A stretch of 64,000 nt of DNA from JAHEIJ01 sp040235565 (GCA_040235565.1 JBECLA010000112.1:1-64000), one strand, 5' to 3'; shown: positions 8,902 through 17,604, numbered from the stretch's first letter. Notes: generated from the sequence alone by a model not told the origin. Numbers and translations: made by a program.

Positions 8902-9188
8902 CAATAACTACTGCTGGAAAAAGCCACATTGTAGGGGGCGGGCGCCGGGGCGTCGAGATTGACATTGTCCGGCTGGCCGGATATGGGGTGTGGTGGTCGG
9001 ATTTATAAGTTATTGATAATAAACGATTGCAGCCGCCATCTGGCCGGTCTGCGGTTGAAGCGCCGGAACCGGGATGTTAGGGTGTTTCTCCTGAAGGCCC
9101 ACATACACCCGGTGTTCTCAGGGTTTTTTGATTTCGCTACGTTGTAATTTCCCCTAGCCGTCAGGCTGCCTAGCAAACAGGAGCACGT

Positions 9189-10577
9189 ATGACACCTGTC
9201 CAACAATTAAAAGCAAAACAAAAATCAGACTATAACGGCCTGAGTAATAAGCCTTTTCAGGTTTATACCGAGCGCCAGCTGGATCGGATCCAGCCGATTC
9301 AGTCACTCCCGGAAACACAGCGCTTTGCCATGCGTGTGGTCGCCAATGTGTTGCCATTTCGGGTCAACCAGTACGTGATCGATGAATTGATCGATTGGGA
9401 CAATGTTCCGGCTGATCCCCTGTTTCAGTTGACCTTCCCGCAAACCGGCATGCTGGCTGAGGCCGAGTTCGAGCGCATGGCCGCGGCGCTGAAAAGTGGT
9501 GACAAAGACACCATCCAGGCAACTGCCAACGCTATTCGCGCCGGACTGAACCCCCATCCGGCCGGCCAGCAGGTGCTGAATGTGCCGCATCTGGCAGGTG
9601 AACCACTGGCTGGAATCCAGCACAAGTATCGGGAGACGGTATTGTTTTTCCCCAGCCAGGGCCAGGTCTGCCACAGCTATTGCACTTTTTGTTTCCGCTG
9701 GGCGCAGTTCATCGGTGACAAGGAATTACGTTTCTCGGCACGGGAGGCGCAACAACTGCATCACTATTTGAGACAACATAAAGCTATTTCGGATTTGTTG
9801 ATTACCGGGGGTGACCCCATGGTGATGAAAACCCGTCACCTGGCAGATTACCTGGAACCCTTGCTCAAGCCGGAACTGGGCCATATTCAGACGGTGCGTA
9901 TTGGTACCAAGTCGCTGACATTCTGGCCGCACCGGTATGTACATGACAGCGATGCGGATGCATTGTTAAGACTGTTGGAGAAAATGGTCAAAGCGGGTAA
10001 GCATGTTGCCCTGATGGCCCACTTCAATCACTGGCGGGAGATGGATACCCACATCGCCCGTGAAGCCATTCGCCGGGTGCGTGATACCGGGGTGGTGATC
10101 CGGACCCAGGCGCCGTTATTGAACCACATCAATAACGCCCCGGATACCTGGTCACAATTGTGGCGCAACCAGGTCCAGCTGGGCATGGTGCCCTACTATA
10201 TGTTTATGGAACGGGATACCGGTGCGCGCCAATATTTTGAAGTGCCTTTGGCGCGCGCCTGGCAGGTGTATCGTGAGGCAGTCCAGACGGTATCAGGACT
10301 GGGTCGGACAGCGCGCGGCCCGTCGATGAGTGCCGGAGCGGGTAAGGTGGAAGTCCAGGGTGTGACTGAAATCGGCGGGGAGAAAGTCTTTGTGTTGCGC
10401 TTCATCCAGGCCCGTAATCCGGAGTGGGTGCAGCGCCCGTTCTTTGCCAAATACGACGAGCATGTCACTTGGATGGATCAATTGGAACCGGCCCTGGGAG
10501 AAGAGAAATTCTTTTTCCAGGATGAATACAATGCCATGTGTGAAGGTGAGATCACCCCGCGCAGCTGGTCATCTTGA
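9189..10577 (+). CDS. KamA-family radical SAM aminomutase-like protein
   Basis: 462 residues related to lysine 2,3-aminomutase. The radical SAM cluster motif is CHSYCTFC (Cys 161, 165, 168), followed by FRW rather than the FRR of EpmB-type proteins. TGGDPM is the SAM-binding Gly-rich turn, and GAGKVEV near residue 385 holds the likely PLP lysine. It is longer than EpmB (about 340 residues) and has no EF-P or epmA gene beside it, so EF-P modification is unlikely. Beta-lysine production for osmoprotection is one role known for this family, but the acetyltransferase partner is not seen. Substrate unknown. A strong hairpin follows. Confidence 0.85.
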   Translation: MTPVQQLKAKQKSDYNGLSNKPFQVYTERQLDRIQPIQSLPETQRFAMRVVANVLPFRVNQYVIDELIDWDNVPADPLFQLTFPQTGMLAEAEFERMAAALKSGDKDTIQATANAIRAGLNPHPAGQQVLNVPHLAGEPLAGIQHKYRETVLFFPSQGQVCHSYCTFCFRWAQFIGDKELRFSAREAQQLHHYLRQHKAISDLLITGGDPMVMKTRHLADYLEPLLKPELGHIQTVRIGTKSLTFWPHRYVHDSDADALLRLLEKMVKAGKHVALMAHFNHWREMDTHIAREAIRRVRDTGVVIRTQAPLLNHINNAPDTWSQLWRNQVQLGMVPYYMFMERDTGARQYFEVPLARAWQVYREAVQTVSGLGRTARGPSMSAGAGKVEVQGVTEIGGEKVFVLRFIQARNPEWVQRPFFAKYDEHVTWMDQLEPALGEEKFFFQDEYNAMCEGEITPRSWSS

Positions 10578-10607
10578 TAGCCAATACAGCGTGAAAGCAT
10601 GTTAACA

Positions 10608-10639
10608 ACCGGGCCGGGATGTTCATTTCCCGGCCCGGT
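10608..10639. terminator. Bidirectional-type hairpin after the KamA-family gene
   Basis: A perfect 12-bp inverted repeat (ACCGGGCCGGGA and its complement) with an 8-base loop sits between two convergent genes. There is no long T-tract, so it may be a weak intrinsic terminator or an mRNA-end protecting stem. Confidence 0.6.
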
Positions 10640-10654
10640 ATTGATGCACATCTA

Positions 10655-11125
10655 TTATATATGGCGACTGAAATAACCGTGCGGGGATTTGGCCGTCAGA
10701 ACCTGGAAGTCCCGCCCGGATATATGCACCAGTTCATGGTGGTCGCCGGCTTCCAGGTATATATCGTCATAGTCGGTCAGGCAGTCATCCACCACGGCGT
10801 CGTAGCCAAAAGCTGCGGACAGAGGCGGCACCGCACCGCGCTCACAATCTTCATATAGATCGGCAATTTCGTCTTCGGAGGCGAATTGCAACTGGCGGTT
10901 TAACTGTTTATTGAGCGTGTCCAGTTCGAGTTCATGGGTGGCGGGAATCACGGCCATCAGGAAGCCCTTCTCATCTTCCAGGACAACACATTTGGCGAGT
11001 TGATCGCCAGGGATATGCGCCGCTTCGGCAGTGTGCATGCTGTCAAAGGCGGGTGCATGCCGCAGCAATTCATAGTCCACGCCTTCCCATTCCAGATACT
11101 CTAACAGGGTTAGCGAGATAGTCAT
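10655..11125 (-). CDS. YbaK/aaRS-associated-domain deacylase
   Basis: 156 residues forming a single YbaK/ProX domain, the family that hydrolyses mischarged aminoacyl-tRNAs such as Ala- or Cys-tRNA(Pro). Seen here are the LAKCVVLEDEKGFLMAVIP strand pair, with the conserved Lys, and the closing GRDFQVLTAKSPHGYFS. An AAGGAGGG ribosome binding site precedes the ATG at good spacing. The protein is single-domain, so it acts in trans and not as part of ProRS. The exact tRNA substrate cannot be told from sequence. Confidence 0.85.
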   Translation of the reverse strand: MTISLTLLEYLEWEGVDYELLRHAPAFDSMHTAEAAHIPGDQLAKCVVLEDEKGFLMAVIPATHELELDTLNKQLNRQLQFASEDEIADLYEDCERGAVPPLSAAFGYDAVVDDCLTDYDDIYLEAGDHHELVHISGRDFQVLTAKSPHGYFSRHI

Positions 11126-11298
11126 GGCAAACCCTCCTTGGGGATAAGGTATCGGATTACCGGTAGTAAAATGTTGTTGGTTACACGCTTGATGTGCGCC
11201 TGAATGGCGTGGTGCACACCCTGTTTCTTTCTTAGACTATAGACCATCGCAGGCGGGTATGAAGTTGGTATTTTTACCTATAAGGCTTTAATTTTTCT

Positions 11299-12189
11299 AT
11301 GGAAACACGGCAGGTACTGCACCTTGATGGGGCCCGTTTGAATTACTGGTTGAGCCGCGTTGAGGGCGCCGATCAAAGCCTGGTCATGCTGCATGGTGTG
11401 GCGAGTAACCACACCCGCTGGTCAGAGTTTGTTCGCCACACTCGCTTGACGACACACTGGAATCTGTTGCGACCGGATTTACGGGGACACGGCGACTCCA
11501 TGTTTCATGGGCGACTTAATCGACGGCGCTGGGTGGCAGATCTGAAGGCGATACTTGAGCAGGAGGCCCTGTCACCGGTGGTGCTCCTGGGGCACAGCCT
11601 GGGGGCGGAAATCGCCCTGGATTTTACTGCCCGTTATCCCGACAGGGTCGCCGGCCTGATCCTGATCGATCCGGTGTTTCATCAAAATCTGCACGGGGTG
11701 CTGGGCTGGGTGCGGCGCCTGCAATTCCTGCTATGGCTCCCGGTCGGTGTGCTCAGGCTGGCCAACGCGCTGGGACTCGGGCGGCGAGCCTATCCCCCGC
11801 GTGATTTATTTGTGCTGGATGAGAACACCCGTGCCACCCTGCGGGCCAATCCGGGCATGAAGATCGCCGATCTCTATATGAATCCGCTGGCGGACCTGTC
11901 CTACATCCCGCTGGCCAATTACTTGCAGGATTTACTGGCCGTCGTGCGGCCCTTGCCAGACCTGGAAGCCATCGATCAGCCGGTGCTGGTGTTGCTGTCC
12001 GGGGGCTCCAGTCTGAGCGATCGACAACGCAATGAAGCGCAGATTCAGCGCATGCCGAATGCAGGCATCCAGCTAGTCGATTGTGATCACTGGCCCCTGA
12101 CCGAGCAACCCGCAAGAGTGCGTGAAATGATTGATAACTGGTGTGTGGCGCAATATCAGTCTCAGAACCCAACAGCAGTTTGTGACTAA
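11299..12189 (+). CDS. Alpha/beta hydrolase
   Basis: 296 residues with the alpha/beta hydrolase fold: the oxyanion segment MLHGVASNHTRW (about 30-41), RPDLRGHGDS, nucleophile elbow GHSLG (Ser 100), a later Asp region and DCDHWPL with the likely catalytic His. It resembles small esterases and cannot be assigned a substrate. Its TAA stop shares bases with the TAG stop of the convergent yifB gene, leaving no room for a terminator between them. Confidence 0.85.
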   Translation: METRQVLHLDGARLNYWLSRVEGADQSLVMLHGVASNHTRWSEFVRHTRLTTHWNLLRPDLRGHGDSMFHGRLNRRRWVADLKAILEQEALSPVVLLGHSLGAEIALDFTARYPDRVAGLILIDPVFHQNLHGVLGWVRRLQFLLWLPVGVLRLANALGLGRRAYPPRDLFVLDENTRATLRANPGMKIADLYMNPLADLSYIPLANYLQDLLAVVRPLPDLEAIDQPVLVLLSGGSSLSDRQRNEAQIQRMPNAGIQLVDCDHWPLTEQPARVREMIDNWCVAQYQSQNPTAVCD

Positions 12190-13697
12190 CCAGGGTGCCG
12201 GCGATCCAGTCGGCGATAACCTATCGCTTCGGTCAGATGGGCATGGCCAATGTGTTCCTCCCCGGCCAGATCCGCGATGGTGCGGGCCACCTTGAGAATA
12301 CGATGATAGGCACGGGCGGAAAGGCCAAGTTTGGATATGGCGTTTTCCAGCAACTGTTGGCTCTGCGCCTCCAGTTGGCAATGGCGCCTGATCTGCCGAT
12401 TGTCCAGTTGGCTGTTTGCCTGTCCACCACGCCTGGCCTGGCGGTGACGCGCTGACGCCACACGCCGGGCGACGACATGACTCGATTCCGCCCCCGGCAT
12501 TGCCTCGCCATGTAGCATCTCTAATGGCAGACTTGGGACCTCGACGTGCAGATCGATACGATCCAGCAGCGGGCCCGAGATTTTGCTGCGATAACGCTGC
12601 ACCTGATCCGGGCTGCAGCGACAGCGACCACTGGGATGACCGTGATAGCCACAGGGGCAGGGATTCATGGCGGCGATGAGCTGAAACCGGGCCGGAAACT
12701 CGGCCTGGCGGGCGGCCCGGGAAATGGTGATCTGGCCCGATTCCAGCGGTTCGCGCAGGACTTCCAGCACCCGTCGATCAAATTCGGGCAACTCATCCAG
12801 AAACACCACGCCGTTGTGCGCCAGGGAGATTTCCCCCGGACGGGGATGGCTGCCGCCGCCCACCAGTGCCACCGATGAGGCGGTATGATGGGGTTGCCGG
12901 AAGGGGCGTTGTTTCCAGTGTTGCAGGTCAAAGCCGTGATGACTGATGGAATGCAGCGCGGCGGTCTCGAGGGCTTCGGTTTCATCCATACGGGGGAGAA
13001 TGCCGGGCAGGCGGGAAGCCAGCATGGTCTTGCCGGTTCCCGGTGGACCAATCATTAACAGACTGTGTCCACCCGCGGCGGCAATCTCCAGTGCGCGTTT
13101 GGCATGATGCTGGCCTTTGACGTCGGCCAGATCGGGTTGTGCCATGCCATTGGCTCGGGCAGGTGCCTGAAAAAATTCCAGCCGCTGTTGACCATTCAGG
13201 TGGGCGCAGAGTTCCAGCAAATGAGTGATCGGCAGGATGCGGGCCTGGCTCACCAGCGCCGCTTCGGCGGCATTATCGGCGGGTAATACCAGAATCCGGT
13301 TACTCTGTGCCGCCTGGATAGCAGCGGGTAAGACTCCCCGGACCGGACGCAATGCCCCGCTCAGGGCAAGTTCTCCCAGAAATTCGTATTGTTCCAGCTC
13401 GTTGGCGGCGAGCTGCTGTGAGGCGGCCAGAATGCCAAGGGCGATAGCCAGATCAAAACGGCCGCCTTCCTTGGGCAAATCCGCCGGGGCGAGATTAATC
13501 GTGATGCGGCGGCTGGGAAATTCGAAGCGGGTATTCAGCAGGGCGGCGCGGACCCGGTCCTTGCTTTCCTTGACCTCGGTTTCGGGCAAGCCGACGATGG
13601 ACAAGGCGGGCAGGCCGTTCGCCAGATGGGTTTCGACACTGACCAGCGGGGCGCTGATACCGACGGGGGCTCGACTGTAGACAACAGCGAGAGACAT
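12186..13697 (-). CDS. yifB: YifB/ComM Mg-chelatase-like AAA+ ATPase
   Basis: 503 residues from the MSLAVVYSRA start, which aligns with the family N-terminus; an ATG 9 bases upstream is less likely. An N-terminal ChlI-like domain (GLPALSIVGLPETEVKESKD) is followed by an AAA+ module with Walker A GPPGTGKT near residue 217 and Walker B VVFLDELPEF. A C-terminal segment contains the PCPCGYHGHPSGRCRCS cysteine cluster. ComM is a branch-migration helicase that aids integration of incoming DNA during natural transformation. No competence genes are adjacent. Confidence 0.95.
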   Translation of the reverse strand: MSLAVVYSRAPVGISAPLVSVETHLANGLPALSIVGLPETEVKESKDRVRAALLNTRFEFPSRRITINLAPADLPKEGGRFDLAIALGILAASQQLAANELEQYEFLGELALSGALRPVRGVLPAAIQAAQSNRILVLPADNAAEAALVSQARILPITHLLELCAHLNGQQRLEFFQAPARANGMAQPDLADVKGQHHAKRALEIAAAGGHSLLMIGPPGTGKTMLASRLPGILPRMDETEALETAALHSISHHGFDLQHWKQRPFRQPHHTASSVALVGGGSHPRPGEISLAHNGVVFLDELPEFDRRVLEVLREPLESGQITISRAARQAEFPARFQLIAAMNPCPCGYHGHPSGRCRCSPDQVQRYRSKISGPLLDRIDLHVEVPSLPLEMLHGEAMPGAESSHVVARRVASARHRQARRGGQANSQLDNRQIRRHCQLEAQSQQLLENAISKLGLSARAYHRILKVARTIADLAGEEHIGHAHLTEAIGYRRLDRRHPG

Positions 13698-13720
13698 GGC
13701 TTCCATTCCTTTCTCATCAG

Positions 13721-13873
13721 TGACGAGTTACGAGGGACGAGTGACAAGAAAAACCGTCCCGTTCATTCCATTAGTTGCAGTTTAGCTGTTCCGGCCCGGG
13801 AAGGCCAAGAGATGAATTGCGAGGGACGAGGAACAAGAAACAAGTGACGAGTCACGAGGGACTAGCGGCGAGG
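13721..13873. repeat. GACGAG-type degenerate repeats, forward copies
   Basis: Two stretches (13721-13748 and 13818-13873) are built of near-tandem units of the type GTGACGAGTTACGAGGGACG. The same unit returns inverted at 13961-13993, at the other end of this gap between yifB and ubiK, so the gap is bounded by inverted copies. No coding potential is apparent. Confidence 0.75.
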
Positions 13874-13960
13874 AAAGGCGTCCTCTTTTTTAACTACACG
13901 GATGATGGCTTAATTGCCCTACGCTGAACTGCTCGTGTTGGTACTGAGTTTATTTGTTTT

Positions 13961-13993
13961 TACTCGTCCCTCGTAACTCGTAACTCGTCACTG
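13961..13993. repeat. GACGAG-type repeat, inverted copy at the ubiK 3' end
   Basis: ACTCGTCCCTCGTAACTCGT is the reverse complement of the repeat unit upstream. It runs into the ubiK stop codon. Paired with the forward copies it could fold the gap into a long stem or mark an inserted element. Confidence 0.75.
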
Positions 13994-14245
13994 TTTTTTT
14001 ATTTGTTGTTCCAGTTCGGCAACCTGTTTTTCCAGCATTTCCAGCTTGGCGCGTGTCCGGGACAGCACACCCTGCTGAATATCGAATTCTTCCCGCGTCA
14101 CCAGGTCCATTTTCTTCAGGGTGCTGTGCAGCACAGTACGCAGGTTTTTATCCGCTTCCTGGCCGAATTCACGCATGCCAGCGGGCAAGGCCTTGAACAG
14201 GCGATTGACCATTTCATCGAGATTCGGAGTGGGTTTGTCCTGCAT
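13988..14245 (-). CDS. ubiK: Ubiquinone biosynthesis accessory factor UbiK
   Basis: An 85-residue protein with the YqiC/BMFP layout: an N-terminal amphipathic helix (LDEMVNRLFKALPAGMREFG) and a C-terminal coiled coil (RTRAKLEMLEKQVAELEQQI) that trimerises. UbiK assists the aerobic Ubi complex with UbiJ, probably at the membrane or with lipid. No ubiJ or other ubi gene is in the window. The length matches the family. Confidence 0.92.
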   Translation of the reverse strand: MQDKPTPNLDEMVNRLFKALPAGMREFGQEADKNLRTVLHSTLKKMDLVTREEFDIQQGVLSRTRAKLEMLEKQVAELEQQIKKQ

Positions 14246-14534
14246 GGTGTGATGTTCCAGTTTTACATTTAAGAGGCCGGCGCCTGAATGGGTTGCAATG
14301 CCTGAAAATAGTGAAGTGCAGCAGCTTGAGTGTTACTAGTTTACGTTTGCCTTGCATTGTATTCAATTCAGTTCCTCGATGCATTCACTCGCTGATTTTA
14401 TCAGTTGTTATTGAAAATGGTTGCGACTGAATTATGAGCACATCCCGGTGAGTGTTGTTTTTAAATCGCTCGGTGTGGTTTTTTTTCATCATTTGCGTCC
14501 CCGTTCTTATTCATACCCGTATTTATGCCCTGAA
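14246..14534. other. Upstream half of the ubiK-porin gap
   Basis: This AT-rich stretch between the ubiK start and the NtrC-like sites should hold the ubiK promoter. I see no convincing gene, no clear promoter hexamers and no repeat. The regulatory sites for the porin follow immediately. Confidence 0.4.
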
Positions 14535-14538
14535 AAGG

Positions 14539-14585
14539 TGCACCGGCGTGCGCCACATCACTTTTTGGTGCTCCAAACCGGTGCA
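14539..14585 (+). promoter_or_regulatory. Two NtrC-like activator sites
   Basis: Site 1 (14539-14555, TGCACCGGCGTGCGCCA) and site 2 (14569-14585, TGCTCCAAACCGGTGCA) both fit the 17-base NtrC pattern TGCAC-N7-GTGCA; site 2 has one mismatch and site 1 has two. Their centres are 30 bases apart, about three helical turns, like the paired enhancer at glnA. They lie about 50-110 bases upstream of the sigma-54 promoter. Confidence 0.7.
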
Positions 14586-14634
14586 TTGAGATTTCGCCGC
14601 ATTCTAAGTGGCTGTTATCTAATGAAGTAAAAAA

Positions 14635-14651
14635 CTGGCACGGCATCTGCA
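14635..14651 (+). promoter_or_regulatory. Sigma-54 (-24/-12) promoter
   Basis: CTGGCACGGCATCTGCA matches the sigma-54 consensus YTGGCACG-N4-TTGCA at all but one core base, with the GG and GC exactly 12 bases apart. It lies 59 bases before the porin start and downstream of paired NtrC-like sites, so nitrogen-limited expression of the porin (and probably glnK-amtB by readthrough) is expected. Confidence 0.85.
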
Positions 14652-14709
14652 ATAAGGGCGTACGTACGAACAAATATTTCGTTAACAAACCTAAACGGGG
14701 ACGATACAC

Positions 14710-15411
14710 ATGAAAGTTAAAACGTTAATTGCAGGTTCTGTTCTGGCTGCTTCTACCGTCGCAAGTGGTGCGGCCATGGCTGAATATGACTTGTCTGCCA
14801 ATATCGGTGTAACCAGTGACTATATCTGGCGTGGTGTGACGCAATCTAGTGATGAAGCAGCCGTTTCTGGCGGTATCGATTGGGGCTACAAGGGATTCTA
14901 CGCGGGAACCTGGGTTTCCAGCCTTTCTCAATCTGCTGAAGTTGTTGGGGGTGCTTTAGAAGAAAGTACCCAGTATGAACAGGACTGGTACGCCGGTTAC
15001 GGTTTTGATCTCGGCCCGGTTGGTCTGGATGTGGGTTACATCATGTACACCTATCCTATCGCTGATGCGCAATCTGACTTCTCTGAAGTGTATGTGAATC
15101 TTGGCTGGCAATGGCTGAGTGCCGGTGTGGCTTACACCGTTGATACCGATTGGGGTGGGGATGATAGCGACATTTATTACTTTGTCGGTGCCGATTTCGA
15201 CATCAAAAACGGCCTGATGCTCGGTCTGCTGTATGGCAGTTACGACTTTGATGACGCAGCTGCAGAAGACTATGCCCACTACAAGGTGAGCCTGAGCAAG
15301 GATGATTTCACCTTCGCCTATGAGCAGAACGACATTGATGAAACTGTTGGTGGTCCGGGCATTGACGATCCTCGCTTTACCGTGTCCTGGAGCAAGAGCT
15401 TCGATCTGTAA
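14710..15411 (+). CDS. TorF-family putative outer-membrane porin
   Basis: 233 residues with a Sec signal peptide cut after AMA (about residue 24), then a beta-rich mature protein opening YDLSANIGVTSDYIWRGVTQ, the family start signature. It ends in an aromatic/hydrophobic residue pattern typical of outer-membrane barrels (FTVSWSKSFDL). It sits directly ahead of glnK and amtB behind a sigma-54 promoter, which suggests a channel for ammonium or small nitrogen compounds when nitrogen is scarce. A terminator separates it from glnK, so it may be expressed more strongly than the downstream pair. Confidence 0.88.
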   Translation: MKVKTLIAGSVLAASTVASGAAMAEYDLSANIGVTSDYIWRGVTQSSDEAAVSGGIDWGYKGFYAGTWVSSLSQSAEVVGGALEESTQYEQDWYAGYGFDLGPVGLDVGYIMYTYPIADAQSDFSEVYVNLGWQWLSAGVAYTVDTDWGGDDSDIYYFVGADFDIKNGLMLGLLYGSYDFDDAAAEDYAHYKVSLSKDDFTFAYEQNDIDETVGGPGIDDPRFTVSWSKSFDL

Positions 15412-15443
15412 GGTTTGTGCCTCTGGTTAGGTAATCGTAACTT

Positions 15444-15473
15444 GCCCACCCGTAACAAGGTGGGCGCTTTTTT
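15444..15473 (+). terminator. Intrinsic terminator between porin and glnK
   Basis: A 7-bp stem GCCCACC/GGTGGGC with an 8-base loop is followed by a T-run. It probably attenuates rather than stops transcription, as glnK starts 28 bases later with no obvious promoter of its own. Confidence 0.8.
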
Positions 15474-15500
15474 CAAAAACTCTTATTAGGAGGAATGACC

Positions 15501-15839
15501 ATGAAAATGGTTATGGCAATCATCAAGCCTTTCAAACTTGATGACGTGCGTGAAGCCCTCTCCGATATCGGCGTACAGGGCATCACCGTCACGGAAGTGA
15601 AAGGTTTTGGTCGGCAGAAAGGCCACACCGAGTTGTATCGCGGTGCGGAATATGTGGTGGATTTTCTGCCCAAGGTGAAGATTGAAGCGGCGGTGAAAGC
15701 GGATCTGGTTGACCAGGTCATCGAAGCGATCGCCAAGGCTGCCAATTCCGGCAAGATCGGTGACGGCAAAATCTTCGTGTCCAGTATCGAGCAAGCTGTC
15801 CGCATTCGCACCGGCGAATCCGGCGACGATGCTCTGTAA
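15501..15839 (+). CDS. glnK: PII signal protein GlnK
   Basis: A 112-residue PII trimer subunit. The start MKMVMAIIKPFKLDD is chosen because AGGAGG lies 7 bases before it; an ATG 6 bases upstream is too close. Tyr51 of the T-loop (GHTELYRGAEY) is present and is the uridylylation site. The C-terminal GEIGDGKIF-type ATP/2-oxoglutarate loop appears as SGKIGDGKIFVSSIEQAVRI. It blocks AmtB when nitrogen is plentiful. Adjacency to amtB supports GlnK over GlnB. Confidence 0.95.
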   Translation: MKMVMAIIKPFKLDDVREALSDIGVQGITVTEVKGFGRQKGHTELYRGAEYVVDFLPKVKIEAAVKADLVDQVIEAIAKAANSGKIGDGKIFVSSIEQAVRIRTGESGDDAL

Positions 15840-15871
15840 AGCCGCGGCTTAAACTTCGGAGGATATTAAAA

Positions 15872-17155
15872 GTGGAAGCTTTAAACGGTATTAAAGACTT
15901 AAGCTACGCGCTGGATACGTTTTATTTCCTGGTAACCGGTGCGTTAGTCATGTGGATGGCGGCAGGGTTCGCCATGCTCGAAGCCGGCCTGGTTCGTGCC
16001 AAGAACACGGCTGAAATTCTTACCAAGAACGTTGTGCTGTTTGCTGTTGCCGGCATCATGTACATGGTGATGGGTTACAACATTATGTATCCTGGTGAGG
16101 CTGTAAACAGCTGGTGGCCTGGCATCAGTTTCTTCCTGGGCGCGGATAACGATCCGGCGGCAGTATTGGCGCAGGGTATGGACGGCTGGTATGACGGCAG
16201 TTACTACTCCGGCATGTCGGACTTCTTCTTCCAGTTAGTGTTCGTGGCTACCGCGATGTCAATCGTTTCCGGTGCCGTCGCCGAACGCATGAAACTGTGG
16301 TCCTTTTTCGTGTTCGCCATTGTCATGACCGGTTTCATTTACCCGCTACAGGGCTACTGGAAATGGGGCGGCGGTTTCCTCGACGCGGCCGGATTCAATG
16401 ACTTTGCCGGTTCCGGTGTGGTGCATCTGTGCGGCGCTTCTGCTGCGCTGGCGGGCGTCCTGCTGCTCGGCGCACGTAAGGGTAAGTACGGGCCCAATGG
16501 TGAAGTGAACGCCATTCCGGGCGCCAACCTGCCGCTGGCGACGCTGGGTACCTTTATCCTGTGGCTGGGCTGGTTCGGCTTTAACGGTGGTTCCGAGCTG
16601 ATTCTGTCCAACGTGGGTGAAGCCAATGCAGTTGCCAAGGTATTCGTCAACACCAACATGGCGGCAGCCGGTGGTGTCGTTGCGGCGATGATCACCGCGA
16701 AGCTGATGTTCGGCAAGGCGGACCTGACCATGATCCTCAACGGCGCTCTGGCCGGTCTGGTAGCTATTACTGCCGAACCGCTGGCGGGTTCACCTGAACT
16801 CTCTACTATCGTCGGTGCAATCGGCGGCGTACTGGTGGTGTTCTCCATTGTCCTGCTGGACAAGCTGAAGATCGACGACCCGGTCGGTGCCATCTCGGTC
16901 CACGGTGTCGTGGGTATCTGGGGCCTGATCGCTGTGGCCATCACCAACAGTGATGCCAGTATTGGCGCCCAGTTGCTGGGTACGGTCACCATCTTCGTCT
17001 GGACCTTCGTCGCCAGTCTGATCGTCTGGGGCATCATCAAGGCGATTATGGGTGTCCGGGTCAGTGAAGAGGAAGAGTACGAAGGCGTCGATATCGGCGA
17101 ATGCGGTCTCGAAGCCTATCCCGAATTTACCGGCAGCAAAGGTTCCGGTATCTAA
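15872..17155 (+). CDS. amtB: Ammonium transporter AmtB
   Basis: 427 residues, about 11 membrane helices, GTG start with an AGGA site. The twin pore histidines are present in VVHLCGAS and VHGVVGIWG, and the substrate-binding signature AGFAMLEAGLVRAKN is intact near the N-terminus. No extra cytoplasmic domain is fused; the tail ends EFTGSKGSGI. It takes up ammonium and is gated by GlnK encoded 32 bases upstream. A strong terminator follows. Confidence 0.96.
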   Translation: MEALNGIKDLSYALDTFYFLVTGALVMWMAAGFAMLEAGLVRAKNTAEILTKNVVLFAVAGIMYMVMGYNIMYPGEAVNSWWPGISFFLGADNDPAAVLAQGMDGWYDGSYYSGMSDFFFQLVFVATAMSIVSGAVAERMKLWSFFVFAIVMTGFIYPLQGYWKWGGGFLDAAGFNDFAGSGVVHLCGASAALAGVLLLGARKGKYGPNGEVNAIPGANLPLATLGTFILWLGWFGFNGGSELILSNVGEANAVAKVFVNTNMAAAGGVVAAMITAKLMFGKADLTMILNGALAGLVAITAEPLAGSPELSTIVGAIGGVLVVFSIVLLDKLKIDDPVGAISVHGVVGIWGLIAVAITNSDASIGAQLLGTVTIFVWTFVASLIVWGIIKAIMGVRVSEEEEYEGVDIGECGLEAYPEFTGSKGSGI

Positions 17156-17180
17156 TCGGTCTGCCATTCATCATGGCAAA

Positions 17181-17207
17181 AAGGGCGCCTGCGGGCGCCC
17201 TTTTTTA
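17181..17207 (+). terminator. Intrinsic terminator after amtB
   Basis: GGGCGCC stem, TGC loop, GGCGCCC and six T residues: a textbook terminator closing the nitrogen operon. Confidence 0.9.
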
Positions 17208-17226
17208 TTGCTAACAAGAATTCGGT

Positions 17227-17463
17227 TTACAAATTATTATGCGACCCGTCGCAATGTGGTGGATTTTTTGAGCGTTTACAGCCGCACAAATAGACTTTTG
17301 ATTTTTCAGTAATCGTGAATTTGAAGGGTTCGAAGTTGGTTTCCTTGTGAGAGCCATCGCAGAATGGTTGGTTCGCAGAACGTCCGCATTTGCACCACCA
17401 GTAATCACCCGGTTCCAGCTCCACCGCGTAAGGTGTTGCCTTTGCACATACCGGTTCAGACAT
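17227..17463 (-). CDS. Double CDGSH iron-sulfur protein
   Basis: A 78-residue protein with two CDGSH motifs in tandem, CKCGRSANQPFCDGSH and CGCKRSKNPPHCDGSH. Each would bind one 2Fe-2S cluster by three Cys and one His. It is like the bacterial mitoNEET-related type-3 proteins and is soluble (no membrane segment). The role is probably electron transfer or cluster storage. It stands alone between amtB and the FetAB genes and is divergent from fetA, sharing a 110-base intergenic region with it; a metal/iron link with the exporter is possible. Confidence 0.92.
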   Translation of the reverse strand: MSEPVCAKATPYAVELEPGDYWWCKCGRSANQPFCDGSHKETNFEPFKFTITEKSKVYLCGCKRSKNPPHCDGSHNNL

Positions 17464-17604
17464 GAGCCTCTCCTTATCGTTATAATCAGAAAGATTTCGT
17501 CGGCATACTAAAGCAGGCCGGTATCGCTTCTCAACGACACACTCTCTGGGGTTATTAGAAGAAGGAATAAAAAGCTGAGTACGTTACGTCTTATCGAGCT
17601 TGCT

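Noticed and set aside
9000..9188. Possible riboswitch before the KamA-family gene
   Set aside because: Some pairing can be drawn, but no known lysine or other riboswitch core is recognisable.
13698..13987. CRISPR array from the GACGAG units
   Set aside because: Units are short, irregular, without constant-length spacers, and there are no cas genes.
16354..17040. 228-codon open frame opposite amtB
   Set aside because: It is a Pro/Thr/Ala-rich antisense shadow of a membrane protein gene.
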